A stretch of DNA of 41,342 bases from assembly GCA_017303735.1 (NCBI GenBank), contig JAFLCF010000011.1:1-41342 (forward strand). The letters are read 5' to 3'. Position numbers and translations under genes: made by a program. This document shows positions 1 to 7,086 of this stretch, in pieces (within the stretch, counting starts at the first letter, position 1; each line of letters opens with the position of its first letter). The DNA is from Anaerolineae bacterium (lineage in GTDB: Bacteria > Chloroflexota > Anaerolineae > Anaerolineales > Villigracilaceae). Below the pieces are notes generated by a model, which ran no database searches, was not told the DNA's origin, and saw nothing but the letters and a program-made list of their open reading frames with translations.

Positions 1-725
1 AATATAAGGATAATCCGCAAGGCTATACAGACGAAGTCGTCCACACTATGCTGCCAATGCTGAAAGACTGGTGGCAGACTCACGCACCACGCTACGGACT
101 CCCCTTTGTGGATGTCTTCTGCGAGACAAAAGCCTTCACCCTCGAACAATCGCGTCAGATCCTGACGCAGGCTGGGTCGCTGGGATTCCCGCTCAAGATC
201 CACGCTGACGAATTCGACAATCTTGGAGGCGCGTCGCTCGCAGCGGAGTTAAAGGCTGCGTCGGCGGACCATCTCGTGGTTACGTCTGATGCGGATATTG
301 AGGCGTTGGGAAAGTCCGATACAGTGGCGGTCGCACTTCCATGCACTCCATTTGGTCTGGCTGAACCTCATTACACGCCTGCGAAAAAATTGATCGCCGC
401 AGATGCCTTGCTCGCCATCGCCACCGACTGCAACCCCGGCACCTCATGGAACGAGTCGATGCAGTTTGCGATTGCATTAGCATGCCGCTATATGAAGTTG
501 ACACCCGCCCAAGCCATTGCTGCTGCCACCATCAATGCTGCACATGCCATTCGTCGTGCAGATACGATCGGCTCCATTGAAGTAGGCAAACAGGCTGATA
601 TGCTCATCCTTTCAGTGAACGATTATCGCCAGGTCGGCTATCGCTACGGAACGAACCTCGTCAAACAGATCATCAAGCGCGGACAAGTCTATTCTGTAGA
701 CGTAGGCTACTATAGGTCGGCATAA
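1..725 (+). CDS. hutI: Imidazolonepropionase, C-terminal part (cut by window edge)
   Basis: The reading frame is open from the first bases and runs to TAA at 723-725, giving about 240 residues of a protein that is normally about 400 long; the start lies outside the window. The enzyme hydrolyses 4-imidazolone-5-propionate to N-formimino-L-glutamate in cytoplasmic histidine degradation. It belongs to the metal-dependent amidohydrolase superfamily. Visible family signatures are HADEF (metal/substrate region), a DHLVVTSD stretch, LPCTPFGL, and ATDCNPGTS, which carries the conserved metal-binding Asp of HutI. The C-terminal IEVGKQADMLIL strand is typical of amidohydrolases. The next gene starts 5 bases downstream, so they probably share a transcript. 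Other hut genes would be expected to the left, outside the window. Confidence 0.93.
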   Translation, partial: YKDNPQGYTDEVVHTMLPMLKDWWQTHAPRYGLPFVDVFCETKAFTLEQSRQILTQAGSLGFPLKIHADEFDNLGGASLAAELKAASADHLVVTSDADIEALGKSDTVAVALPCTPFGLAEPHYTPAKKLIAADALLAIATDCNPGTSWNESMQFAIALACRYMKLTPAQAIAAATINAAHAIRRADTIGSIEVGKQADMLILSVNDYRQVGYRYGTNLVKQIIKRGQVYSVDVGYYRSA

Positions 726-730
726 ACGAT

Positions 731-1675
731 ATGAGCATCACCTCTACTGGAATTATTCGCATTGCACGCGGCAAGGTCATGGAACAATTGCCTGAAATGG
801 TTTTCGTGTTGGATGATAAAGAACGCATCATCGACGCGAACGCGGTGGCACAAAAATGGTTGGGCAAGCCGCTTGGAGAGATCATCGGGCACGATCCGTT
901 GGATGTCTTTAAAGAATGGCCGCAGTTATTGCAGCGTTTTTTCTTTATGGAATATACCCGCGAAGAGATCGAAATTCCCGGCGACCCGCCCCGCACCATT
1001 GAAACCATCATGACCCCCATCTTCAACAGTGAACAGAAGCTGGAAGGCAGGGTCATTCTTGCGTATGACATTACTGACCGAAAGAATCTTGAAAAGCAAT
1101 TAAAAGCTGCCAACGAATCACTGCAAGCTCAATTAGATGAGAATGAACGTCTACGAGTTCAATTACAGGAACAAGCCATCCGCGACCCATTGACCGGGGT
1201 ATTCAACCGCCGCTATTTTGCCGAAGCTATGGAGAAAGAAACGGCGCGTGCCATTCGTGAAAATTCGCCTTTCTCCGTTTTTATTTTAGACGTGGATTAT
1301 TTCAAAAAATTCAACGACACCTACGGGCATAAATGCGGTGACCTTGTTCTGCAAACCCTGGCAAACTTCCTTGTGGAAAATACACGCCGCAGCGATATTG
1401 TCTGCCGCTTTGGCGGTGAAGAGTTCGTTGTGCTTATGCCAGATGCCCAAGTAGATGCTGCCTACGAACGGGCAGAATTATTTCGCAAGAATTTTTCAGA
1501 ACTGGTCGTAGAGTATGAAGGTCAGCAACTGAAATGCACCTTTTCAGCAGGGGTTGCGAGTTTTCCGCAACATGCCACTTCGGGTGAAACCTTGCTAAGC
1601 CTTGCGGACGAAGCCCTATACGCATCCAAAGCCAATGGAAGAAACTGCGTAACGATCTACAAACCAGAAATATAG
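731..1675 (+). CDS. PAS-GGDEF diguanylate cyclase
   Basis: A 314-residue cytoplasmic signalling protein. An N-terminal PAS domain spans about residues 15-120 (VFVLDDKERIIDANAVAQKW is a typical PAS start). A short coiled coil follows (about 121-150, LEKQLKAANESLQAQLDENE), then a GGDEF domain of about 160 residues. The active-site motif is GGEEF near residue 228, so cyclase activity (two GTP to c-di-GMP) is expected. An RRSD sequence five residues before GGEEF matches the RxxD inhibitory I-site, so product feedback is likely. No transmembrane segment is visible; the PAS domain is the presumed sensor and its ligand is unknown. The gene sits 5 bases after hutI and 31 before the arginase gene, so it may be co-transcribed with amino-acid catabolism genes. 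Confidence 0.93.
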   Translation: MSITSTGIIRIARGKVMEQLPEMVFVLDDKERIIDANAVAQKWLGKPLGEIIGHDPLDVFKEWPQLLQRFFFMEYTREEIEIPGDPPRTIETIMTPIFNSEQKLEGRVILAYDITDRKNLEKQLKAANESLQAQLDENERLRVQLQEQAIRDPLTGVFNRRYFAEAMEKETARAIRENSPFSVFILDVDYFKKFNDTYGHKCGDLVLQTLANFLVENTRRSDIVCRFGGEEFVVLMPDAQVDAAYERAELFRKNFSELVVEYEGQQLKCTFSAGVASFPQHATSGETLLSLADEALYASKANGRNCVTIYKPEI

Positions 1676-1706
1676 TTAAAACTTTAATAACTTAAGGAGA
1701 ATCCCC

Positions 1707-2600
1707 ATGCAAATTGATGTCATCGGCGTACCCATTGACCTTGGCGCAGATCGCCGCGGCGTGGATATGGGACCCAGCGCCATTCGTTATGCCCATTTAC
1801 AAAAGAAGCTCGAAGACCTTGGCTACACGGTCAACGATGAAGGCAATGTAGAAGTACCCATTGCCGAAATGTGCAAAATCACCAACCCAAAGCTGAAATA
1901 TCTCGACTGCATCATCCCCATGTCGCGGCGCGTTTCCGGCGCAGTATCCACTTCGATACAGGCTGGCAACTTCCCCTTAGTCATTGGAGGCGATCACTCC
2001 TTATCCATTGGCTCGGTGCGCGGCGCGGCACGCAATCGCAAACTGGGAGTCATCTGGCTTGATGCACATGCCGATTTCAACACCGCCGAAACCACACCCT
2101 CTGGAAACATCCACGGCATGTCGCTCGCCATCCTGTGCGGACTTGGCGATAAGAGTCTCGTGCAATTGTGGGATGAACCTGTGCCGGTCATCGACCCGAA
2201 AAAGATCGCCATCGTCGGCGCGCGTGATTTGGATGAAGTGAATCTGCAAAACGCGGGCGCCATGGTGCAAGGCATGGAGCAGATCGACCGCTATGGCATG
2301 GTGGCTTGTCTTGAAAAAGCCATCGAACGCATCAGCCGCGATGTGGATGGTATTTATCTTTCGCTCGACCTCGACTCGCTCGACCCCGAACACGCCCCCG
2401 GCGTTGGAACGCCCGTGCCTGCGGGGTTGACTCAACGTGAAGCACACCTTGCTTGTGAAATGATCGGTGAGACCGGCAAGCTCATTGGCATGGACATTGT
2501 CGAAGTCAACCCGATCCTCGATATTCAAAACCGCACCGCCCTGCTCGCCGCCGACTTTGCTCTCTCGGCACTGGGACGCCGCATCTGGAATGGAATTTAA
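1707..2600 (+). CDS. rocF: Arginase (ureohydrolase family)
   Basis: A 297-residue enzyme predicted to hydrolyse L-arginine to ornithine and urea in the cytoplasm. The binuclear manganese ligands are visible: GGDHS (His97), DAHADFNT (Asp119, His121, Asp123) and SLDLDSLDP (Asp221, Asp223). SGNIHGM and the N-terminal GVPIDLGADRRGVDMGPSAI are characteristic of the bacterial/RocF arginase branch. These favour arginase over the related formiminoglutamase HutG, which the nearby hutI would otherwise suggest. The start is supported by AAGGAGA about 8 bases upstream of the ATG. The stop codon overlaps the next start by one base (TAATG). The active enzyme would be oligomeric by family precedent. Confidence 0.92.
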   Translation: MQIDVIGVPIDLGADRRGVDMGPSAIRYAHLQKKLEDLGYTVNDEGNVEVPIAEMCKITNPKLKYLDCIIPMSRRVSGAVSTSIQAGNFPLVIGGDHSLSIGSVRGAARNRKLGVIWLDAHADFNTAETTPSGNIHGMSLAILCGLGDKSLVQLWDEPVPVIDPKKIAIVGARDLDEVNLQNAGAMVQGMEQIDRYGMVACLEKAIERISRDVDGIYLSLDLDSLDPEHAPGVGTPVPAGLTQREAHLACEMIGETGKLIGMDIVEVNPILDIQNRTALLAADFALSALGRRIWNGI

Positions 2601-3370
2601 TGAAACCAACTCTTTCTGATTTAGAACGACTCGCCCGTGAATCCGGAGCGATCCTGCGTGAGGGATATAACAAAGAACACACGGTTCATTACAAAGGGGC
2701 AATTGATCTGGTTACTGAAAGCGACCACGCCTCTGAAGCCTTTCTGCTCGGCGAAATCAAATCACATTTCCCCGGAGGGCACATCCTCGCCGAAGAAAGC
2801 GGAAGCATTCAAGGCAGCAACGAAGACCTTTGGTACATTGACCCGCTCGATGGCACGGTCAATTACGCACATCACATTCCCATCTTCTGCGTCTCAATCG
2901 GATTCGCCTCAAACGGCGCACTGACTCTCGGCGCCGTCTACGACCCCATGCGCGACGAAATGTTCCTCGCCGAAAAAAGCAAAGGTGCATTTCTGAATGG
3001 AAAACAAATTCATGTTTCAGATGTTGTCGAACTGGAAAAAAGTCTGCTCGTCACCGGCTTTCCCTACGACACATGGAATACCGAACTCGACAACTTCAAA
3101 TACTTTGAACGTCTCGCCAAAAAGACACAAGGGGTGCGCCGCCTCGGTTCCGCCGCATTAGACGCCTGTTACGTGGGCGCCGGTCGCTTCGATGGGTTCT
3201 GGGAATTCAAACTCAAACCCTGGGATGTCGCCGCTGGAGGCTTGATCGCCCGCGAAGCCGGAGCGAAAGTCACCGCCATTGATGGCAGAGATGACTTTCT
3301 CGCTTCGCCATTGTCCATCTTAGCGACAACACCAGGAATTTACAAAGCAACAAAAGCACAACTAAAATAA
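2600..3370 (+). CDS. Inositol monophosphatase family phosphatase (SuhB-like)
   Basis: A 256-residue enzyme of the lithium-sensitive, magnesium-dependent phosphatase family. Metal-binding motifs are ILAEESG (Glu65-Glu66), DPLDGT (81-86) and WDVAAGG (Asp209). Known members hydrolyse myo-inositol 1-phosphate and similar sugar phosphates; some act on 3'-phosphoadenosine phosphate or fructose bisphosphate. The sequence does not settle the substrate. The SuhB/IMPase branch seems likeliest from the length and from DPLDGTVNYAHHIP. The ATG overlaps the arginase stop by one base, implying translational coupling. A perfect hairpin with a T-run follows the stop, so this is the last gene of the hutI-to-3370 transcription unit. 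Confidence 0.88.
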   Translation: MKPTLSDLERLARESGAILREGYNKEHTVHYKGAIDLVTESDHASEAFLLGEIKSHFPGGHILAEESGSIQGSNEDLWYIDPLDGTVNYAHHIPIFCVSIGFASNGALTLGAVYDPMRDEMFLAEKSKGAFLNGKQIHVSDVVELEKSLLVTGFPYDTWNTELDNFKYFERLAKKTQGVRRLGSAALDACYVGAGRFDGFWEFKLKPWDVAAGGLIAREAGAKVTAIDGRDDFLASPLSILATTPGIYKATKAQLK

Positions 3371-3371
3371 T

Positions 3372-3404
3372 AAAGCGGACGGCGATGAGCCGTCCGCTTT
3401 TCGT
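3372..3404 (+). terminator. Intrinsic terminator after the IMPase gene
   Basis: Arms 3372-3382 and 3390-3400 form a perfect 11-bp GC-rich stem (AAGCGGACGG core) with a 7-base loop. The 3' arm ends in TTT and continues with one more T. It lies 2 bases after the stop codon and closes the + strand operon. Confidence 0.88.
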
Positions 3405-3434
3405 AAATCAAAAATCGTCAATCGTAAATTGAAG

Positions 3435-3507
3435 TGGGCCCGGTAGGATTCGAACCTACGACCAAGGAATTATGAGTTCCCTGCGCTAACCGCTGCGCCA
3501 CGAGCCC
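3435..3507 (-). tRNA. tRNA-Met (anticodon CAT)
   Basis: Read on the minus strand this folds into a 73-base cloverleaf. The acceptor is GGGCTCG/CGGGCCC, the T-arm contains GGTTCGAATCC, and the anticodon loop is CTCATAA. The first pair is G:C and the anticodon stem lacks three stacked G:C pairs in the initiator arrangement, so it is not an initiator tRNA. A CAT anticodon could also belong to the tRNA-Ile read after lysidine modification; elongator Met is preferred but not proven. The 3' CCA is not encoded. Confidence 0.9.
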
Positions 3508-3511
3508 GTTT

Positions 3512-3583
3512 TCAGTAAAAAAGTAACCAGTAATCAGTGAGCCAGTACTGACTACTGGAAACTGATCACTGGTCACTGAACAA
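3512..3583. repeat. Inverted repeat of CAGTAATCAGT-type units between two tRNAs
   Basis: The spacer between the Met and Gly tRNAs consists of near-repeats of CAGTAATCAGTG/CAGTACTGACT and their complements (ACTGATCACTGGTCACTG). It could fold back on itself. It has no coding signal. It resembles the other nested intergenic repeats in this window in design but not in sequence. Confidence 0.55.
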
Positions 3584-3584
3584 G

Positions 3585-3657
3585 AGCGGGAGATGGGATT
3601 CGAACCCACGAAATGTCAGCTTGGAAGGCTGATGCCTTACCACTTGGCGACTCCCGC
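3585..3657 (-). tRNA. tRNA-Gly (anticodon TCC)
   Basis: The minus strand gives a 73-base cloverleaf. The acceptor is GCGGGAG/CTCCCGC with discriminator T. The anticodon stem TCAGC/GCTGA closes loop CTTCCAA (anticodon TCC), and the T-arm contains GGGTTCGAATCCC. The discriminator base and acceptor match glycine tRNAs. The 3' CCA is not encoded. Confidence 0.93.
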
Positions 3658-3705
3658 AAGGCGAAGCCGATTTTACTTGCAGGCAGGCGTGCCGTCAAGC
3701 GCACC

Positions 3706-3734
3706 TTGACCGTCAGAATACAATGCAGTAAAAT
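3706..3734 (+). promoter_or_regulatory. Sigma70-type promoter for tRNA-Arg
   Basis: TTGACC (3706-3711), a 17-base spacer and TAAAAT (3729-3734) lie 22 bases before the first base of tRNA-Arg. Spacing is optimal and hexamers match 5/6 and 5/6, so transcription would start near 3741. Confidence 0.7.
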
Positions 3735-3756
3735 ACCGTCCGCTTAATAAATGAAC

Positions 3757-3830
3757 GCTTCCGTAGCTCAGTGGATTAGAGCGCTTGCTTGCGGAGCAAT
3801 AGGTCGCAGGTTCGAGTCCTGCCGGGAGCA
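3757..3830 (+). tRNA. tRNA-Arg (anticodon GCG)
   Basis: A 74-base cloverleaf: acceptor GCTTCCG/CGGGAGC with discriminator A, D-arm GCTC/GAGC, anticodon loop TTGCGGA, T-arm GCAGG/CCTGC. The anticodon at positions 34-36 reads GCG, for arginine CGC (and CGT by wobble). The body resembles bacterial tRNA-Arg species. Most bacteria use an ACG (inosine-modified) tRNA for these codons, so G34 is unusual and is flagged as a finding. The outermost pair of the anticodon stem (C27-T43) is a mismatch. The 3' CCA is not encoded. Confidence 0.9.
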
Positions 3831-3831
3831 C

Positions 3832-3867
3832 AAAAACCACCTTTCGTAAAAAGGTGGTTTTTCTTTT
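3832..3867 (+). terminator. Intrinsic terminator of tRNA-Arg
   Basis: Arms 3832-3843 (AAAAACCACCTT) and 3851-3862 (AAGGTGGTTTTT) form a 12-bp stem with a short loop, followed by CTTTT. It begins two bases after the tRNA. Confidence 0.85.
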
Positions 3868-3955
3868 GTACACGGACAAGCACGGAATTTACGGAAAAAA
3901 CCATTAAGAAATCTCCGTGCCAATCCGTGTAATCCGTAAAATCCGTGTACAAAAG
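3863..3955. repeat. Inverted repeat element built from CCGTGTA/TACACGG units
   Basis: The ends 3863-3876 (CTTTTGTACACGGA) and 3942-3955 are exact 14-base inverted repeats. Between them CACGGA/TCCGTG-type units recur (GCACGGAATTTACGG on the left; TCCGTGCC, TCCGTGTAA and TCCGTAAAA on the right), so the element is both tandem and palindromic. No ORF of interest lies here. It separates the tRNA terminator from the surE promoter. A second element of the same design but different sequence is at 25010-25190. Confidence 0.7.
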
Positions 3956-4005
3956 AAACCGAGCCGTCACGAAATGAAAATGGGGAAAATCACTTCTTTA
4001 TTGTT

Positions 4006-4011
4006 TATAAT
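4006..4011 (+). promoter_or_regulatory. -10 box of surE, predicting a leaderless mRNA
   Basis: TATAAT ends 9 bases before the surE ATG and no Shine-Dalgarno sequence lies between them. Initiation 6-9 bases after the hexamer would start the mRNA at or within about 3 bases of the ATG. Confidence 0.6.
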
Positions 4012-4020
4012 CCATACACC

Positions 4021-4830
4021 ATGACAAAAAATAAACCGCACATCCTCCTGACCAACGACGATGGCATCCGCTCACCCGGGTTGTGGGCTGCCGCCAGTGA
4101 ACTCTCCAAAATCGGCTATGTCACCGTCGCCGCGCCACGCAATCAATCCAGCGGCATGGGGCGCAGCCTGCCCAGCACCTCCGATGGCATCATCCACAAG
4201 GAACAGGTACAAGTCAACGGTCAGGAATGGAGCGTGTACGCCGTGGGTGGTTCACCCGCGCAGTCCGTTTTGCATGGCGTGCTTGAGATCGTCCCACACA
4301 AACCGGATCTCGTTGTATCAGGCATCAACTACGGCGAAAATGTTGGCTTGGGCATCACCATTTCCGGCACGGTCGGCGCCGCCATGGAAGCCGCCAACCT
4401 CGGCTTCCCCGCCCTCGCCATCTCACTCGAAACTGACCCGCATTATCACCTCAGCCATTCCGAAGATATTGATTTTTCCACCGCCGGATACTTCACTGGA
4501 TACTTTGCCCGCATTTTATTAGACAAGAAACATTTCGAAGGCGTAGATGTCTTGAAGGTGGAAGTGCCGCGTCACGCCACGCCGGAAACTGGGTGGGAAA
4601 TCTCCAGGCTTTCCCGCCTCCGATACTACGTCCCCACACCGAGCAAACGCAGCTCATGGGATGAACCCGGTCCCATTGGGTATGCACACGATGAGAATCT
4701 GCCGCACGAACAGGAAGGCACCGACGTACACACTCTGCGCACAAAGAAAATGATCGCCGTCACGCCCATCGACCTCGACATGACCTCCCGTGTAGATTTT
4801 GGCAAGTTCGAAAAACACCTGCGCGGATGA
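4021..4830 (+). CDS. surE: 5'/3'-nucleotidase SurE
   Basis: A 269-residue cytoplasmic nucleotidase of the SurE family, which dephosphorylates nucleoside monophosphates and is linked to stationary-phase survival. The N-terminal LLTNDDGIRSPG (metal-binding Asp13-Asp14), VAAPRNQSSGMG and SGINYGENVGLGITISGTVGAAMEA are family signatures. SurE is usually about 250 residues, so this is full length. The ATG at 4021 is fixed by the LLTNDDG motif beginning at residue 9. There is no ribosome binding site; a TATAAT box ends 9 bases upstream. The gene stands alone: repeats and tRNAs lie to the left and a 343-base repeat-containing gap to the right. Confidence 0.95.
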   Translation: MTKNKPHILLTNDDGIRSPGLWAAASELSKIGYVTVAAPRNQSSGMGRSLPSTSDGIIHKEQVQVNGQEWSVYAVGGSPAQSVLHGVLEIVPHKPDLVVSGINYGENVGLGITISGTVGAAMEAANLGFPALAISLETDPHYHLSHSEDIDFSTAGYFTGYFARILLDKKHFEGVDVLKVEVPRHATPETGWEISRLSRLRYYVPTPSKRSSWDEPGPIGYAHDENLPHEQEGTDVHTLRTKKMIAVTPIDLDMTSRVDFGKFEKHLRG

Positions 4831-4856
4831 TCTGATAGGTTTTGTAACTACTCAGT

Positions 4857-4979
4857 CGTCATTGCCTGTACCGTGCGCAGGCACGCGTGCGAGCCGCCGC
4901 TTTTTGGCGGCGAAGCAATCTCAGTCTCAGCACAAGGGGATTGCTTCGGGCAAGAACAAGAACGCCCTCGCAATGACGA
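4857..4979. repeat. CGTCATTGC...GCAATGACG interspersed inverted repeat (copy 1)
   Basis: CGTCATTGC (4857-4865) and GCAATGACG (4970-4978) form the outer arms. An inner pair is GCGAAGCAATC near 4909-4919 against GATTGCTTCG at 4939-4948. A separate GCCGCC/GGCGGC hairpin sits at about 4893-4911. The same outer and inner arms recur at 26667-26759, so this is a dispersed intergenic repeat and not a gene. Confidence 0.75.
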
Positions 4980-5000
4980 TGACTGTGTAGCTGATAGTTT

Positions 5001-5029
5001 TTGAGATAAAGCTCTGATATATTTATTAT
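5001..5029 (+). promoter_or_regulatory. Sigma70-type promoter for panB-panE
   Basis: TTGAGA (5001-5006), a 17-base spacer and TATTAT (5024-5029). Predicted start is near 5036, which gives a leader of about 138 bases before panB. Hexamers match consensus 5/6 each. Confidence 0.6.
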
Positions 5030-5036
5030 AGGCAAA

Positions 5037-5173
5037 CGAGCCGGAAGTATGTCATAATATTGAAGTCGCGCGTATCCCAGTGAACGCGACGGCAAAAATC
5101 CAAACCAACCGAAATCACACGCAGACTAGGGGCATAGCGTGTAAAGCGGACTCTACCTTTACCGGAGGGTACC
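5037..5173 (+). promoter_or_regulatory. Long panB leader with short alternative stems
   Basis: Three short perfect inverted repeats occur in order: 5065-5070/5085-5090 (GTCGCG), 5117-5122/5137-5142 (ACACGC) and 5141-5146/5157-5162 (GTAAAG). The second and third overlap by two bases and so exclude each other. The third ends one base before the GGAGGG ribosome binding site (5164-5169). Six-base stems can arise by chance, and no known riboswitch class was recognised. Confidence 0.3.
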
Positions 5174-6052
5174 TTGTCGACCACAACAATTTCAGCCAAC
5201 ACGTCACAACGTAAAAAAGTGACGACTCTCACGTTCCGTCAGAAGAAGGAACGCGGCGAGCCGATCACGATGTTAACCGCCTACGACTATCCCACTGCGA
5301 TGGCGATAGACAAGGCAGGCATTGATTCCATTCTCGTGGGCGATTCGCTTGCGATGGTGGTGCTCGGCTATGAAAACACCCTGCCCGTCACCATGGATGA
5401 AATGCTGCACCACGCCCGCGCCGTGGCACGTGGAGCAAAAGCGCCCTTGCTTGTGGGCGATATGCCGTTCATGTCGTATCAAGTTTCGGTGGAAGAGGCT
5501 CTGCGCAACGCTGGGCGCTTTCTGCAGCAAGGCGGCATGGACGCGGTCAAACTCGAGGGCGGGCGGGAGCGGGCAGATGCGGTCCGTGCTATCACTGGTG
5601 CAGGCATTCCCGTCATGGGGCATCTCGGACTGACGCCGCAATCGGTGCATCAACTTGGCGGATTCCGCGCGCAAGGCAAGACGTCTTCGGCGGCAAAACG
5701 CCTGCTTGAAGATGCACAGATACTCGAAGAAGCAGGTGCGTTCAGCCTTGTGCTCGAAGCAGTTCCGGCGCGGCTGGCTGAATATATCTCCAAACAGATT
5801 TCCATTCCAACGATTGGCATTGGTGCGGGCGCAGGCTGCGATGGGCAGGTGCTGGTCACGCATGATCTACTCGGTCTCTTTGAACGCTTCACGCCGAAAT
5901 TCGTCAAGCAATATGCCAACCTGCACGAGACCATGAAGGCAGCTTTCACAGAATATATCGACGATGTTGAGTCAAAACGCTTCCCTGCTACAGAACATAG
6001 TATTGAGATGAGCGATGAAGAATGGGCTGCCTTTCAAAAGGAAGTGAAATGA
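5174..6052 (+). CDS. panB: 3-methyl-2-oxobutanoate hydroxymethyltransferase
   Basis: A 292-residue enzyme that transfers a hydroxymethyl group from methylenetetrahydrofolate to 2-oxoisovalerate, giving ketopantoate, the first committed step of pantothenate and CoA synthesis. Family signatures include MLTAYDYPTA, DSLAMVVLGYENTLPVTMDEM, KLEGG and GHLGLTPQS. The start is a TTG at 5174, supported by GGAGGG 4 bases upstream. The first in-frame ATG (inside MLTAYDYP) would delete the conserved first strand TLTFRQKKERGEPIT, so it is rejected. The stop overlaps the panE start by three bases, so the two pantothenate steps are translationally coupled. Confidence 0.95.
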   Translation: MSTTTISANTSQRKKVTTLTFRQKKERGEPITMLTAYDYPTAMAIDKAGIDSILVGDSLAMVVLGYENTLPVTMDEMLHHARAVARGAKAPLLVGDMPFMSYQVSVEEALRNAGRFLQQGGMDAVKLEGGRERADAVRAITGAGIPVMGHLGLTPQSVHQLGGFRAQGKTSSAAKRLLEDAQILEEAGAFSLVLEAVPARLAEYISKQISIPTIGIGAGAGCDGQVLVTHDLLGLFERFTPKFVKQYANLHETMKAAFTEYIDDVESKRFPATEHSIEMSDEEWAAFQKEVK

Positions 6053-6945
6053 ACGAAAACATTCTAGTCATCGGCACTGGCGCACTCTCCACATTATTCG
6101 CGGCACGTTTGAGCGAAGCTGGTCATCACGTCTCAATGCTGGGTACATGGAAAGACGGCATTCAAGCGCTCAATCAAAATGGCGCGCGGGTTTCAGAGTT
6201 GAATGGAAAAGAGCGTGCTTTTCAAGTCTATGCCACAGATAACCCCAGCGAAGTGCAAGATGTAAAGCATGCGATCGTGCTGGTCAAATCGTGGCAGACC
6301 AAACGCGTAGCGGAGAAACTTAAGGGTATCCTCGCACCGGATGGAATGGTGCTCACCCTCCAAAACGGGCTCGGCAACCGCGAAACGCTCGCACGCGACC
6401 TTGGGGCTGAGCGGGTTGCCCTGGGTGTAACCACCACTGGAGCCACCCTGCTTGGACCGGGTCTCGTCAAAGTTGGCGGCGAAGGAATCATTTCACTGGA
6501 ACAGAATCAGGCTCTCGGTCCGCTTGAGGCGGCTCTTCGGTCATCCAACTTTAATTTGCAAATTGTGCGCGACGCGAAGTCATTGGTATGGGGCAAGCTC
6601 ATCATCAATGCAGCGATCAACCCGCTGACGGCGTTGCTGCAAGTGCCAAATGGTGAGTTGTTGTCTCATCCGCTGGCGCGCAAGGCGATGAATGCATTGG
6701 CTTGGGAAGCCACCGAAGTGGCACAGGCAGAGCAGGTGAGTCTGCCTTTCAGCAACCCGATCGAAGCGGTGGAAGAAGTGGCACGCAAAACGGCGAAAAA
6801 TCTTTCATCTATGTTTCAAGATGTGCGGCGAGGCGCACCAACCGAGATCGATGCGATCTGCGGCGCGGTAACGAAACGCGGCGAGGCGCATGGCATCAAG
6901 ACGCCATATAATCGTTCGTGTTGGCAGTTGGTGAAGGCAATGTAA
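6049..6945 (+). CDS. panE: 2-dehydropantoate 2-reductase (ketopantoate reductase)
   Basis: A 298-residue NADPH-dependent enzyme that reduces ketopantoate to pantoate, the step after PanB. The N-terminal Rossmann motif VIGTGALSTLFAARLSEAGH, LQNGLGN, and KLIINAAINPLTALL (the conserved catalytic Lys and Asn region) identify the family. The start at 6049 overlaps the panB stop (ATGA). The earlier in-frame ATG at 6022 lies inside panB and would add nine unconserved residues before the Rossmann strand, so it is not used. No panC or panD lies in the window. Confidence 0.93.
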   Translation: MNENILVIGTGALSTLFAARLSEAGHHVSMLGTWKDGIQALNQNGARVSELNGKERAFQVYATDNPSEVQDVKHAIVLVKSWQTKRVAEKLKGILAPDGMVLTLQNGLGNRETLARDLGAERVALGVTTTGATLLGPGLVKVGGEGIISLEQNQALGPLEAALRSSNFNLQIVRDAKSLVWGKLIINAAINPLTALLQVPNGELLSHPLARKAMNALAWEATEVAQAEQVSLPFSNPIEAVEEVARKTAKNLSSMFQDVRRGAPTEIDAICGAVTKRGEAHGIKTPYNRSCWQLVKAM

Positions 6946-6949
6946 TTTG

Positions 6950-6976
6950 GTAGGGGCGCGGAGACCGCGCCCCTAC
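6950..6976. repeat. GTAGGGGCGCGG hairpin repeat
   Basis: Perfect 12-bp inverted repeat (6950-6961 and 6965-6976) with a 3-base AGA loop, 4 bases after the panE stop. It lacks a T-run, so it is a repeat or mRNA-stabilising hairpin and not a classic terminator. Similar GTAGGGGCG...CGCCCCTAC palindromes are widely dispersed in some bacterial genomes; this is the only copy seen here. Confidence 0.6.
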
Positions 6977-7086
6977 GCTATGTATAAAAAGGGTGACATT
7001 TATCCGTAATGGTGGGTTACTTCGTTTCTGCCCCTCGAAAATGGCGCATGGTAAGATACAGGAAAACTTTATCGTTGGAGGCGTTT

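Noticed and set aside
1707..2600. Formiminoglutamase (HutG) in place of arginase, because hutI is close by
   Set aside because: The N-terminal and SGNIHGM motifs match the RocF arginase branch; the two families share only the metal ligands.
2001..2702. 233-codon minus-strand frame
   Set aside because: Complement of the arginase and IMPase genes, which carry complete active-site motifs.
3418..3970. Short minus-strand frames across the tRNA cluster
   Set aside because: They translate tRNA genes and repeats. Peptides such as GSNPIS and GLEPAT are typical translations of tRNA T-arms.
4857..4979. Possible small RNA or riboswitch before panB
   Set aside because: The arms recur at 26667-26759 in an unrelated context, so it is a dispersed repeat; it also lies upstream of the predicted panB promoter.
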